This document shows positions 7,605-14,871 of a stretch of DNA of 26,831 nt, piece after piece. This stretch comes from CAZNLL01 sp964573885. Lineage in GTDB: Bacteria > Desulfobacterota > DSM-4660 > Desulfatiglandales > Desulfatiglandaceae. The first letter of the stretch is position 1. Every line of letters begins with the position of its first letter. Made by a program: the position numbers and the translations under genes. The stretch is taken from NCBI GenBank assembly GCA_964573885.1, contig CAZNLL010000044.1:1-26831 (forward strand). Direction: 5' to 3'. The notes below the pieces were generated by a model that was given only the letters and a program-made list of their open reading frames with translations, was not told where the DNA came from and did not search any database.

Positions 7605-8996
7605 ATGAACTCCAAAAGAGAAGCCCTTTCTCAGGGCCTTGAAGAAAAACTGGTGGACCATCTGGACCGTATCCGTTTCGAAGATCTTCCCCCGGGTGCA
7701 GTGGAAATCTCCAAGCTCCTGGTGATCGATTCCCTGGGCACCACGGTGGCGGGATCCCACGCCCCTGGATGCAAGCAGGTGGTGGACCTGGCCAAGGCCT
7801 GGGGAGGAGCGCCCGCCTCCAGCGTCATGGTTTACGGCGGTAAGGTGGCGCCCCCATTTGCGGCCCTGGCCAACAGCACCATGATGCACGCACTGGATTA
7901 TGACGACACCCTGGACGCATCAGCGCTGCATACCTTTGTAACCGTTCTCCCCGCCGCCCTGGCGACGGCCGAGGAGGTGGGTTCAGTTAACGGAAAAGAA
8001 CTTATCACCGCCCTGGTTCTGGGTGTGGACATGATCTGCAGGATGAGTATGGGAATCCGCCGCCCCCTCTCCTGGATACGAACCGCCACATGCGGCTCCT
8101 TCGGGGCGGCCGCCACCTGTGCCAAACTCCTGGCTCTGGACCGGGAGGCCGTCTGGAACGCCCTGGGTATCGTTTACAGCCAGACATCAGGCAACGCCCA
8201 GGGGCTCATAGAAGGCAAGCTCGTAAAACGAATGCAGCCGGCCTTTGCCAGTCAAGCGGGCCTTGTATCCGCCTTTCTGGCGCGTTCCGGCATTACGGGA
8301 AGCCGGGATTTTCTGGAAGGGACCTATGGGTTTTATAACCTGTACGAACGGGGAGATTACGATCCGGATGCGGTGGTATCTCGCCTGGGGGAACATTTTT
8401 CTATTCAGGACCTCAGCATCAAGCCCTATCCCTCCTGCCGGATGACCCACTCCTCCATAGACGCGGCCCTTGAGCTGCGGGAAAGGGCGGGAGACGCTTT
8501 GCAAGAAGTTTCCGGGGTCAATGTGGTCGTTTCTCGAATGGTGGCGGATATGGTGGGAAAGCCCTTCGTGGTGGGCACCAACCCCCAGGTGGATGCCCAG
8601 TTCAGTATTCCATACACCGCGGCCTGTGCCCTCTTGCGGGGCCGGGTCCTGCTGCAGGATTTCGAGGAAGAGGCCATCAGAGATGAAAGGATCCTGGAAC
8701 TCGCGGAAAAGGTGAAAGTGGCTGTAGGCCCGGAGCTGTCAGAGAAGGATATCCTCCCCTCCGAAATAACCGTGGAACTGAAGGGGGGAGAATCGTACCG
8801 GTCGGTGATCTCCAGTCCCTTGGGGAACCCTTCCAAACCCATGGACTTGGAGCGGTGCAAGGATAAGTTCAAAAACTGTCTTGCCTACCGCGGGTTGGAT
8901 CCGAAGGCTGAAAGACCCCGGGCGCTTCTATCCAGGCTGGAGGATCTCGAGCACATGCGGGACGTGAGCGAGATCCTCCCGCTTATGTTATTTTGA
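7605..8996 (+). CDS. MmgE/PrpD family protein (second copy, altered active site)
   Basis: This 463-residue MmgE/PrpD protein conserves HALDYDD (Asp98 region), His109, Lys208 in GKLVKRMQP and Tyr275 in KPYPSC. The segment where the family usually reads G-W/F-H-x-T reads SWIRTAT (156-162), so the usual histidine is replaced by Ile158/Arg159. The copy at 911-2284 keeps that histidine. The reaction, probably at a carboxylate-bearing carbon, may therefore differ (dehydration, epimerisation or isomerisation). The ribosome site is weak (AAGAGG about 11 nt upstream). The gene ends 13 nt before etfB. Confidence 0.86.
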   Translation: MNSKREALSQGLEEKLVDHLDRIRFEDLPPGAVEISKLLVIDSLGTTVAGSHAPGCKQVVDLAKAWGGAPASSVMVYGGKVAPPFAALANSTMMHALDYDDTLDASALHTFVTVLPAALATAEEVGSVNGKELITALVLGVDMICRMSMGIRRPLSWIRTATCGSFGAAATCAKLLALDREAVWNALGIVYSQTSGNAQGLIEGKLVKRMQPAFASQAGLVSAFLARSGITGSRDFLEGTYGFYNLYERGDYDPDAVVSRLGEHFSIQDLSIKPYPSCRMTHSSIDAALELRERAGDALQEVSGVNVVVSRMVADMVGKPFVVGTNPQVDAQFSIPYTAACALLRGRVLLQDFEEEAIRDERILELAEKVKVAVGPELSEKDILPSEITVELKGGESYRSVISSPLGNPSKPMDLERCKDKFKNCLAYRGLDPKAERPRALLSRLEDLEHMRDVSEILPLMLF

Positions 8997-9009
8997 GGAG
9001 AAAGGGGCC

Positions 9010-9786
9010 ATGAAGCTCGTCGTGTGTATCAAGCAGACTTTTGACACGGAGGCCAGGATCATCCTGAGGGAAGACGGCAGGATTGATACGGCCCAGGTGC
9101 AATATATTTTGAACCCCTATGATGAATACGCCGTGGAAGAGGCCATACGACTCAAGGAGACGTGGGGGGGTGAAGTGCTGGCGGTGACCTGTTCTTCAGG
9201 GGATGCAAGCAAAGCCATTCAGCAGTGTCTGGCCATGGGCGTGGAAGAAGGCGTTGTGATCTCAGATCCCGCCCTGGGTCAAGGGGACGGTCATATGACC
9301 GCATCGGCCCTAAGGGCTTTCCTGGCGGAAAGGGATTTTGACTTGATCCTGTGCGGGAGGATGGCCGTGGATGACGGTGCTTCGGAGGTTCCATCAAGGC
9401 TGGCCGAACTCCTGGGTGTGCCCCAGGTCAACGCCGTGTCCAAACTGAAAGTGGAAGACAGAAAGGTTCGTGCGGAGCGGGACATTGACGGGGGTTCGGC
9501 CTCTATCAAGGTGCCCCTGCCTTGCGTGGTGTCCGTGCAAAAAGGAATCAACACGCCCCGTTATCCCTCTATGAGGCATATCCTCCGGGCCAAGAAAATG
9601 AAGATTCGGACAGTGGGCCTCTCTGAGCTTTCCCTGTCTCCCGAGGAATCAACCCCTTTGGTGGAGGTGATGGAAGTGACACTCCCTGCAAAACGGGAGA
9701 AGGGCCGGATCTTTGACGGCCCTCTTGAGGGGGCCGTGGACCAGGTGGTTGATGTGCTCAAGGAGAAGACGAAGATATGTCAGTGA
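9010..9786 (+). CDS. etfB: Electron transfer flavoprotein beta subunit
   Basis: This 258-residue EtfB begins MKLVVCIKQ and has NPYDEYAVEEAIRL near 37-50 and the nucleotide-binding loop GRMAVDDGASEVPSRLAELL near 116-135. In bifurcating ETFs this loop usually reads IDGDTAQVGP, and in human-type ETF IDDDCNQTG. Here it matches neither exactly (VDDGASEVPS), so AMP versus NAD(H) binding cannot be called. It pairs with the EtfA part of the next gene, whose start overlaps this stop by 10 nt, implying coupled translation and a fixed ratio. The partner oxidase is fused to EtfA, so this ETF most likely serves the 2-hydroxyacid oxidase domain. Confidence 0.92.
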   Translation: MKLVVCIKQTFDTEARIILREDGRIDTAQVQYILNPYDEYAVEEAIRLKETWGGEVLAVTCSSGDASKAIQQCLAMGVEEGVVISDPALGQGDGHMTASALRAFLAERDFDLILCGRMAVDDGASEVPSRLAELLGVPQVNAVSKLKVEDRKVRAERDIDGGSASIKVPLPCVVSVQKGINTPRYPSMRHILRAKKMKIRTVGLSELSLSPEESTPLVEVMEVTLPAKREKGRIFDGPLEGAVDQVVDVLKEKTKICQ

Positions 9787-12296
9787 TTTTGGTATATGCG
9801 GAGCAGGAACAAGGGACCTTGAGAAAACCGGCCACAGAGGCCGTAAGCGAAGGCCGGAGACATGCTGATCAACAGGGGCTTGATCTGGTTGTCCTCCTGG
9901 CCGGGAAGGACATCTCCTCCCTGGCCTCCCAGGCGGCCGGTTATGGGGCTGATGTGGTCTATCTGATGGAAGGGGCCGAGTACGAGCCATACCATACGGA
10001 AGTTTACACGGCCGCATTCGCCCAACTTATTTCGGAGCTCAAACCCCAACTGGTGTTTTTGGGCCATACCGCCCTGGCAAGGGACCTGGCCCCGAGACTG
10101 GCCGAAAGGGTTAAGGCCGGCCTGGTTTCAGACTGCGTGAGGATTATCCATGAAGGAGAGGAACTCACCTACGTGCGGCCCATTTATGCGGGAAAGGCCT
10201 TTGCCCGGGTAAGGGTGAAGACGGCCACCCACGTGGTGACCCTTCGCCCCAACATGTTCCCGGCCCAGCCAGGCAAGGGGAGAGGTGAGATCAGATCCTG
10301 GGCCGGCAAGGTTCCCGAACCCCGGGCCCAGGTGGAGAAGATGGATCTGGCGCAGGCTGGAGGTCCGGAGTTGTCCGAAGCCGACGTCATTGTGTCGGGT
10401 GGGAGGGGCCTGGGCGATCCAAAGGGTTTTGACCTGCTCGGTGAACTCGCCCGGTTGCTGGGAGCGGCTTTAGGGGCATCTAGGGCCGTTGTAGACGCCG
10501 GTTGGACCCCCCAGAGCCGTCAGGTGGGACAGACCGGAAAAGTGGTGAGCCCGGACCTCTATGTGGCATGCGGCATATCCGGTGCCATTCAACACATCGC
10601 CGGTATGGGCTCCTCCAGGCTGATCCTGGCCATAAACAAGGATCCGGAAGCCAATATTTTCCAGGTCGCTGATCTGGGTATCGTGGCCGACCTCTATGAT
10701 GCCGTACCCCTTTTGATCAGCCGTCTAAAACCATTGGTCAAGACAAGGCCCGCCGAGGAGAAGGCCCTTCCCGCCGAAGCCGCGACCTTGGAGGAGGAGG
10801 TCCCCCACCGGAAAGAACCCGTTGAGATGGAACCCGAGGCCCCCAAAAAGGAGGCCTTTGACACACGCCCTTTCTCAGCCCCGCCAACCGTTGACGCCGA
10901 TCAGGTGGTCCGGGATATGGAGGCCATTGTCTCGTCCCCCTATGTGTCCGCCTGCCTCTTTGAGAAAGTCAAGAGCACCATTGATATCTTTCCCTATGAG
11001 GTGGAGCGGGAAAAACTCCCTCACGTGGTGGTGATGCCGGGCAATGCGGAAGAAGTGAGCGCCATAATGCGGTATGCCAACGATAAGGGGATACCGGTTT
11101 ATCCCCGCGGTTCGGGGACTTCTTTTACCGGGGCTTCGCGGTACCAGCATCCGGGCATTGTGCTCAATACCTTTCGCATGCAGGGATTTGAATTGTTTGA
11201 GGACCTGTTTTTCTTCGAGTGCGGGCCCGGCCTGGTGTGCAATGAGCTGGGCATGAAGCTGGAGAGAAAGGGCTATTTCCTTCCCTTTGCGCCGGGGAGC
11301 CGTTTGATCGCCACCATGGGCGGCCTCACGTGTAATAATACGAGCGCCCACGTCAACGACGCGAGCATCGGAAAGCCCGGCGACTATATCATCGGTGTGG
11401 AGGCGGTGCTCCCCACCGGGGAGATCATCCGGACCGGGACCCAGGGGGTGAGACGGATCGCCGGTACGGATTTGACCAAATTCTTTGTGGGCGGTGACGG
11501 TCTCCTGGGGGTGATCACCAAGATCCGCATGAGACTGGTCCCGGCCTTTGAAAAGGCATACGGAATCGCCGTTTTTGACAATCTGGGCGCCCTGGCCCGA
11601 GGGGTGCAGCGCATGTATTTGGAGAAGCGGCCCATTCCCATTTTTATGGAATTCATGGAACATGAGACCGCAAAGATCGGGTACGACCTGGCCAATCTTG
11701 GGGACCCGGGCGGCTCTGTGATCTTTTTTGTCAATATGGGGCGGACCCGGGAGGAGGCCCAGTCCCATCTGGATTTGGTGCTTGACTCTTTTGCGGCGGA
11801 ACACCCCGTTGAGATCAGGTCAGTCACGGACATGGACGAGTGGTCTGTGCTCTGGGGGACCCGGGAGGTCATCGGCTCCTTTCTGATGCAGAGCACAGAG
11901 GACCAATGGGTCTCCCTGGAGGTGGTTTCCAACCTGCGGGATCTGCCCCGGTGTCTGGAAGAGGCCGTGCATTTCAATGAGGGCCTTGCGGTCTTGGGTG
12001 GGCTGAAAAATTACCTCTTCGGCCATATCGGATCCCTCACCATGCACCCCGGCGTCATCATTCCCAAGGAATGGGAGAACGAAAGGAAGAGGAAGGCCAT
12101 TGATGAGAAATTCCAGCGGGAGATGGAAATGAATCTCAAGTACGGCACCTGCGGCGGTGAATGGGGTCAGTTTGCCAAACGATCGGAATTTTTCAGACGC
12201 ATGTACGGCGAGGTGGGTTACCGCTTCATGGTCAAGATCAAAGAGGCCGTTGATCCAAAGAACATCTTGAACAGGGGCGTTTTGGAAGGGTACTAA
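9777..12296 (+). CDS. EtfA fused to a GlcD/D-lactate-dehydrogenase-type FAD oxidase
   Basis: This single 839-residue polypeptide combines two families. Residues 1-320 are EtfA, with its FAD domain showing SGGRG (207-211), QTGKVVSPDLY (252-262) and ISGAIQH (267-273). A charged, proline-rich linker covers about 322-370. Residues 375-839 are a VAO-type FAD oxidase: PRGSGTSFTG (443-452), a HxxxxxxH metal pair His750/His757 in HIGSLTMH, Glu795 in GGEWGQF and the C-terminal DPKNILNRG. His, His and Glu match the metal site of D-2-hydroxyacid dehydrogenases. The likely job is oxidation of a 2-hydroxyacid with electrons passed to ETF, as in Acetobacterium LctBCD, where these are separate proteins. No frameshift is visible; the reading frame is continuous through the linker. 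Confidence 0.93.
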   Translation: MSVILVYAEQEQGTLRKPATEAVSEGRRHADQQGLDLVVLLAGKDISSLASQAAGYGADVVYLMEGAEYEPYHTEVYTAAFAQLISELKPQLVFLGHTALARDLAPRLAERVKAGLVSDCVRIIHEGEELTYVRPIYAGKAFARVRVKTATHVVTLRPNMFPAQPGKGRGEIRSWAGKVPEPRAQVEKMDLAQAGGPELSEADVIVSGGRGLGDPKGFDLLGELARLLGAALGASRAVVDAGWTPQSRQVGQTGKVVSPDLYVACGISGAIQHIAGMGSSRLILAINKDPEANIFQVADLGIVADLYDAVPLLISRLKPLVKTRPAEEKALPAEAATLEEEVPHRKEPVEMEPEAPKKEAFDTRPFSAPPTVDADQVVRDMEAIVSSPYVSACLFEKVKSTIDIFPYEVEREKLPHVVVMPGNAEEVSAIMRYANDKGIPVYPRGSGTSFTGASRYQHPGIVLNTFRMQGFELFEDLFFFECGPGLVCNELGMKLERKGYFLPFAPGSRLIATMGGLTCNNTSAHVNDASIGKPGDYIIGVEAVLPTGEIIRTGTQGVRRIAGTDLTKFFVGGDGLLGVITKIRMRLVPAFEKAYGIAVFDNLGALARGVQRMYLEKRPIPIFMEFMEHETAKIGYDLANLGDPGGSVIFFVNMGRTREEAQSHLDLVLDSFAAEHPVEIRSVTDMDEWSVLWGTREVIGSFLMQSTEDQWVSLEVVSNLRDLPRCLEEAVHFNEGLAVLGGLKNYLFGHIGSLTMHPGVIIPKEWENERKRKAIDEKFQREMEMNLKYGTCGGEWGQFAKRSEFFRRMYGEVGYRFMVKIKEAVDPKNILNRGVLEGY

Positions 12297-12298
12297 CC

Positions 12299-12342
12299 GA
12301 GGGGTCCCGGGCCGGCCTTTGGTCTGTCCCACCCCTTTTTTT
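12299..12342 (+). terminator. Probable intrinsic terminator between the ETF-oxidase and the 2-oxoacid oxidoreductase genes
   Basis: GGGGT (12301-12305) pairs with ACCCC (12331-12335), GGG (12309-12311) with CCC (12328-12330), and GGCC (12314-12317) with GGTC (12321-12324) around a TTT loop. Seven Ts follow at 12336-12342. The left arm has a 3-nt bulge and there is a small internal loop. It starts a few bases after the stop codon of the fusion gene. It may end or attenuate transcription before the downstream block. Confidence 0.6.
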
Positions 12343-12367
12343 GTCCGGTATTTGGGGGGAACCCGGC

Positions 12368-13510
12368 GTGTCAGCGGAAGGTGATACAGGTCGGTTAAGA
12401 ACCGGCCTTTACTACATGTCAGGAAACGAGGCCTGTGCCGAAGGGGCCATCAAGGCGGGGTGCCGGTACTATGCGGGCTACCCCATTACACCCTCAAGCG
12501 AGATCATGGAGCGTATGGCCCGGCGCCTCGGGGATGTCCAAGGCGTGTTTTTGCAGATGGAGGATGAAATAGCCTCCATCTGTTCGGTCATCGGTGCCGT
12601 CTGGGCCGGGGCCAAGGGCATGACGGCCACATCCGGACCGGGTTTCAGCCTCATGCAAGAGGCCATCGGCTATGCGGCTTTCACCGAAACGCCCCTGGTG
12701 ATTGTGGATGTGCAAAGGGCGGGCCCGGGAACGGGTCAGGCCACCCGGGTGGGGGCCGGGGACCTGATGCAGGCCAAATGGGGCTCCCACGGTGACTACG
12801 CCGGTATTGCCCTGGCCCCATGGTCGGCACAGGAGATGTTTGATTTGACCATAGAGGCCTTCAACCTGGCCGAGAACTTTCGGGTGCCCGCCTTCGTCAT
12901 GGCCGATGAGGCGGTGGGTCACCTCAGGGAACGGGTGAGGGTGGAAGAAGAGGTTACGACCGTCAATAGGGCCAAGGCCGGAGATGAAACCCCTTTCGGC
13001 TCCAGGGAACCAAACGGTGTGCCGCCCATGCCTTGCTTTGGTGAGGGGGCCAACCTCCTTATCACCGGATCCACCCATGATGAGCGGGGAATGAGAAAAA
13101 CGGACGACCCTCTGGTGCACGCAAGACTTGTAGACCGGATCAACCGGAAGGTCCAGGATCACCGGGATCGGCTTGCGCAGACGGAATCTTTTTTTATGGA
13201 TGATGCCACCATAGCCGTTGCTGCCTATGGTTTTACCGCAAGGAGCGCTTTGTTTGCCGTCCAAGCCCTTCGCAAGGAAGGCATCAGGATAGGCCTGGTG
13301 CGGCTTAAGACCATATGGCCCTTTGCGGATACTTTTATGAAAAAACTGGGTGAAAGGATGGATGTCCTCTTTGTCCCGGAGATGAACCGGGGACAGATGG
13401 CGGGGGAGATCACCAAGTACGCGTCCTGTAAGGTGGTTTCCTGGGGCCAGACCGACGGGGAGATCATCCATCCCTATCGCATTATGGATGAAGTGAGGCG
13501 TCTTTTGTAA
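12368..13510 (+). CDS. korA: 2-oxoacid:ferredoxin oxidoreductase, alpha subunit
   Basis: This 380-residue alpha subunit of the three-part 2-oxoglutarate/2-oxoacid:ferredoxin oxidoreductase has NEACAEGAIKAG near 20-31, GYPITPSSEI (37-46) and ATSGPGFSLM (87-96). It forms the TPP enzyme with the next two genes, converting a 2-oxoacid plus CoA to acyl-CoA, CO2 and reduced ferredoxin. The GTG start is chosen because GGGGGGA lies 7 nt upstream. A TTG at 12341 would begin inside the T-run of the preceding terminator, and an ATG at 12416 has no ribosome site. The stop overlaps the beta-subunit ATG by one base. Substrate may be 2-oxoglutarate or another 2-oxoacid. Confidence 0.9.
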   Translation: MSAEGDTGRLRTGLYYMSGNEACAEGAIKAGCRYYAGYPITPSSEIMERMARRLGDVQGVFLQMEDEIASICSVIGAVWAGAKGMTATSGPGFSLMQEAIGYAAFTETPLVIVDVQRAGPGTGQATRVGAGDLMQAKWGSHGDYAGIALAPWSAQEMFDLTIEAFNLAENFRVPAFVMADEAVGHLRERVRVEEEVTTVNRAKAGDETPFGSREPNGVPPMPCFGEGANLLITGSTHDERGMRKTDDPLVHARLVDRINRKVQDHRDRLAQTESFFMDDATIAVAAYGFTARSALFAVQALRKEGIRIGLVRLKTIWPFADTFMKKLGERMDVLFVPEMNRGQMAGEITKYASCKVVSWGQTDGEIIHPYRIMDEVRRLL

Positions 13511-14277
13511 TGGGCCGGGACCTGGAAAAATACCTCCGTAAGGACTTGAAATCAACCCCCTTTTGTCCAGGATGCGGCCACGGAATACTGATGAATGCCA
13601 TCCTCCGCGCCATTGACGGCCTGGGCATGGACATGAAGGACATGCTTTTTGTCTCCGGTATCGGTTGCGCGGGGTGGATCCCGAGTCCTCATTTTAATGG
13701 AGATACCCTTCATACCTTGCACGGCCGGGCCATTGCCTTTGCCACAGGGGCCAAGATGTTTAATCCAAGCCTCAAGACAATGGTCATCAGCGGAGACGGG
13801 GACTTGGCCTCCATAGGGGGTAACCACCTCATTCATGCGGCCCGCCGCAACACAGACCTGGCCGTAATCTGTGCCAATAACATGATCTACGGCATGACCG
13901 GGGGGCAGGTGGCCCCCACGTCGCCCGAGGCCGTTTCAACGGCCACCACCTTGAAAGGAAACCCCGACCGGCCCTTTGACCTCTGCGCCCTGGTGGAGAG
14001 CGCAGGGGCCTCTTATGTGGCCCGCTATGCGGTGACCCAACCCCTGTCCTTGATGGAGGCCGTCCAAAAGGCCCTTCAACAAAAGGGCTTTGCCTTTGTG
14101 GAGGCCCTCTCTCCGTGCCCGACCCAGTTTGGCCGGCGCAACAGGTTCGATTCGCCGGCCCACATGATGAAATGGCTCATGGAGGTCTGTATCCCCAGGG
14201 AAGAGGCGGAGACCATGACCCCCGAGGGGCGCAAGGGCAAGATAACCACAGGAGAATTCCGCCATGTCCCCCATTGA
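13510..14277 (+). CDS. korB: 2-oxoacid:ferredoxin oxidoreductase, beta subunit (TPP and 4Fe-4S)
   Basis: This 255-residue beta subunit has CPGCGHG (Cys19, Cys22), Cys53 in GIGCAGW and Cys203 in SPCPTQFG, the four expected 4Fe-4S ligands. The HTLHGRA segment is near 68-74. The TPP/Mg motif GDGDLASIGGNH (95-106) ends in NNMIYGMTGGQ (123-133). All catalytic elements are present. ATG overlaps the alpha stop (TAATG), and its 3' end overlaps the gamma gene by 14 nt, so the three subunits are tightly coupled. The KorB-like signature HFNGDTLHTLHGRA favours 2-oxoglutarate-type enzymes over pyruvate-type, but substrate is not certain. Confidence 0.92.
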   Translation: MGRDLEKYLRKDLKSTPFCPGCGHGILMNAILRAIDGLGMDMKDMLFVSGIGCAGWIPSPHFNGDTLHTLHGRAIAFATGAKMFNPSLKTMVISGDGDLASIGGNHLIHAARRNTDLAVICANNMIYGMTGGQVAPTSPEAVSTATTLKGNPDRPFDLCALVESAGASYVARYAVTQPLSLMEAVQKALQQKGFAFVEALSPCPTQFGRRNRFDSPAHMMKWLMEVCIPREEAETMTPEGRKGKITTGEFRHVPH

Positions 14278-14818
14278 ACAGATCCGTATCGGGGGTTTCG
14301 GCGGGCAGGGGGTGGTTTTGGCAGGGACCGTCCTGGGGCATGCTGCAGTGCTGGACGGAAAATGGGCGGCCGGTTCCAATTCATACGGGGCCCAGGCCCG
14401 GGGTGGAGCCGCTCGGGCGGAGGTGGTCATCTCCTCTGAGCCCATAGTCTTTCCTCACGTCATGGAGGCGGACCTCCTTGTGGCCCTTTCCCAGGAGGCT
14501 TATGACACCTTTATTTCGGGGGTCAGGGGCGAGGGGGGGAGGGTCCTCTATGATGAATCCACGGTTGAACCGCGGGAGGTGAAAGGCCTGAAGCAGCGGG
14601 GGGTGCCGGCCACCATGACGGCCCTTCACGATCTTGGGGTCAAAGAAGTGGCCAATATGGTCATCCTGGCCGCGTCAGTAGGGCTTACGAACCTGGTCAG
14701 CCGTGAGTCCCTTCAGGACGCCCTGAAGGAATGGGTGGGAGACAGGTTCAGGGATGTGAACATGAAGGCCCTCGAAGCGGGTCTCAGGCTGGGGACCGCT
14801 TTAAGAAGGAGGTCATGA
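14264..14818 (+). CDS. korC: 2-oxoacid:ferredoxin oxidoreductase, gamma subunit
   Basis: This 184-residue gamma subunit has the family's N-terminal GFGGQGVVLAG near 11-21 and SNSYGAQARGGAARAEVVIS near 38-57. It completes the alpha-beta-gamma oxidoreductase. It begins 14 nt inside the beta gene. No separate delta ferredoxin subunit is encoded next to it; the ferredoxin-type protein at 16313-16582 and the N-terminal cluster of the protein at 14872 are the closest candidates for electron acceptors. Confidence 0.9.
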   Translation: MSPIEQIRIGGFGGQGVVLAGTVLGHAAVLDGKWAAGSNSYGAQARGGAARAEVVISSEPIVFPHVMEADLLVALSQEAYDTFISGVRGEGGRVLYDESTVEPREVKGLKQRGVPATMTALHDLGVKEVANMVILAASVGLTNLVSRESLQDALKEWVGDRFRDVNMKALEAGLRLGTALRRRS

Positions 14819-14871
14819 TCCTCACAAGGGCTGCAAACACCTAAAGTGTTACAAAGAGGGATATTTGATTC

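Noticed and set aside
10875..11804. Long minus-strand open frame (309 codons) opposite the EtfA-oxidase fusion
   Set aside because: The fusion's oxidase domain motifs run throughout this stretch on the plus strand; the reverse translation resembles nothing.
9777..12296. Fusion as an artefact of a lost stop codon or frameshift
   Set aside because: Both domains are complete and in the same frame, joined by a linker of typical charged/proline composition, with no broken motif at the junction.
12341..12367. TTG start for the alpha subunit at 12341
   Set aside because: It lies in the T-run of the probable terminator with no ribosome site; GTG at 12368 has GGGGGGA 7 nt upstream.
12494..13555. Long minus-strand open frame (353 codons) opposite the alpha subunit gene
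   Set aside because: Antisense to a well-recognised 2-oxoacid oxidoreductase subunit; low-complexity His/Gly/Pro-rich translation typical of a reverse shadow.
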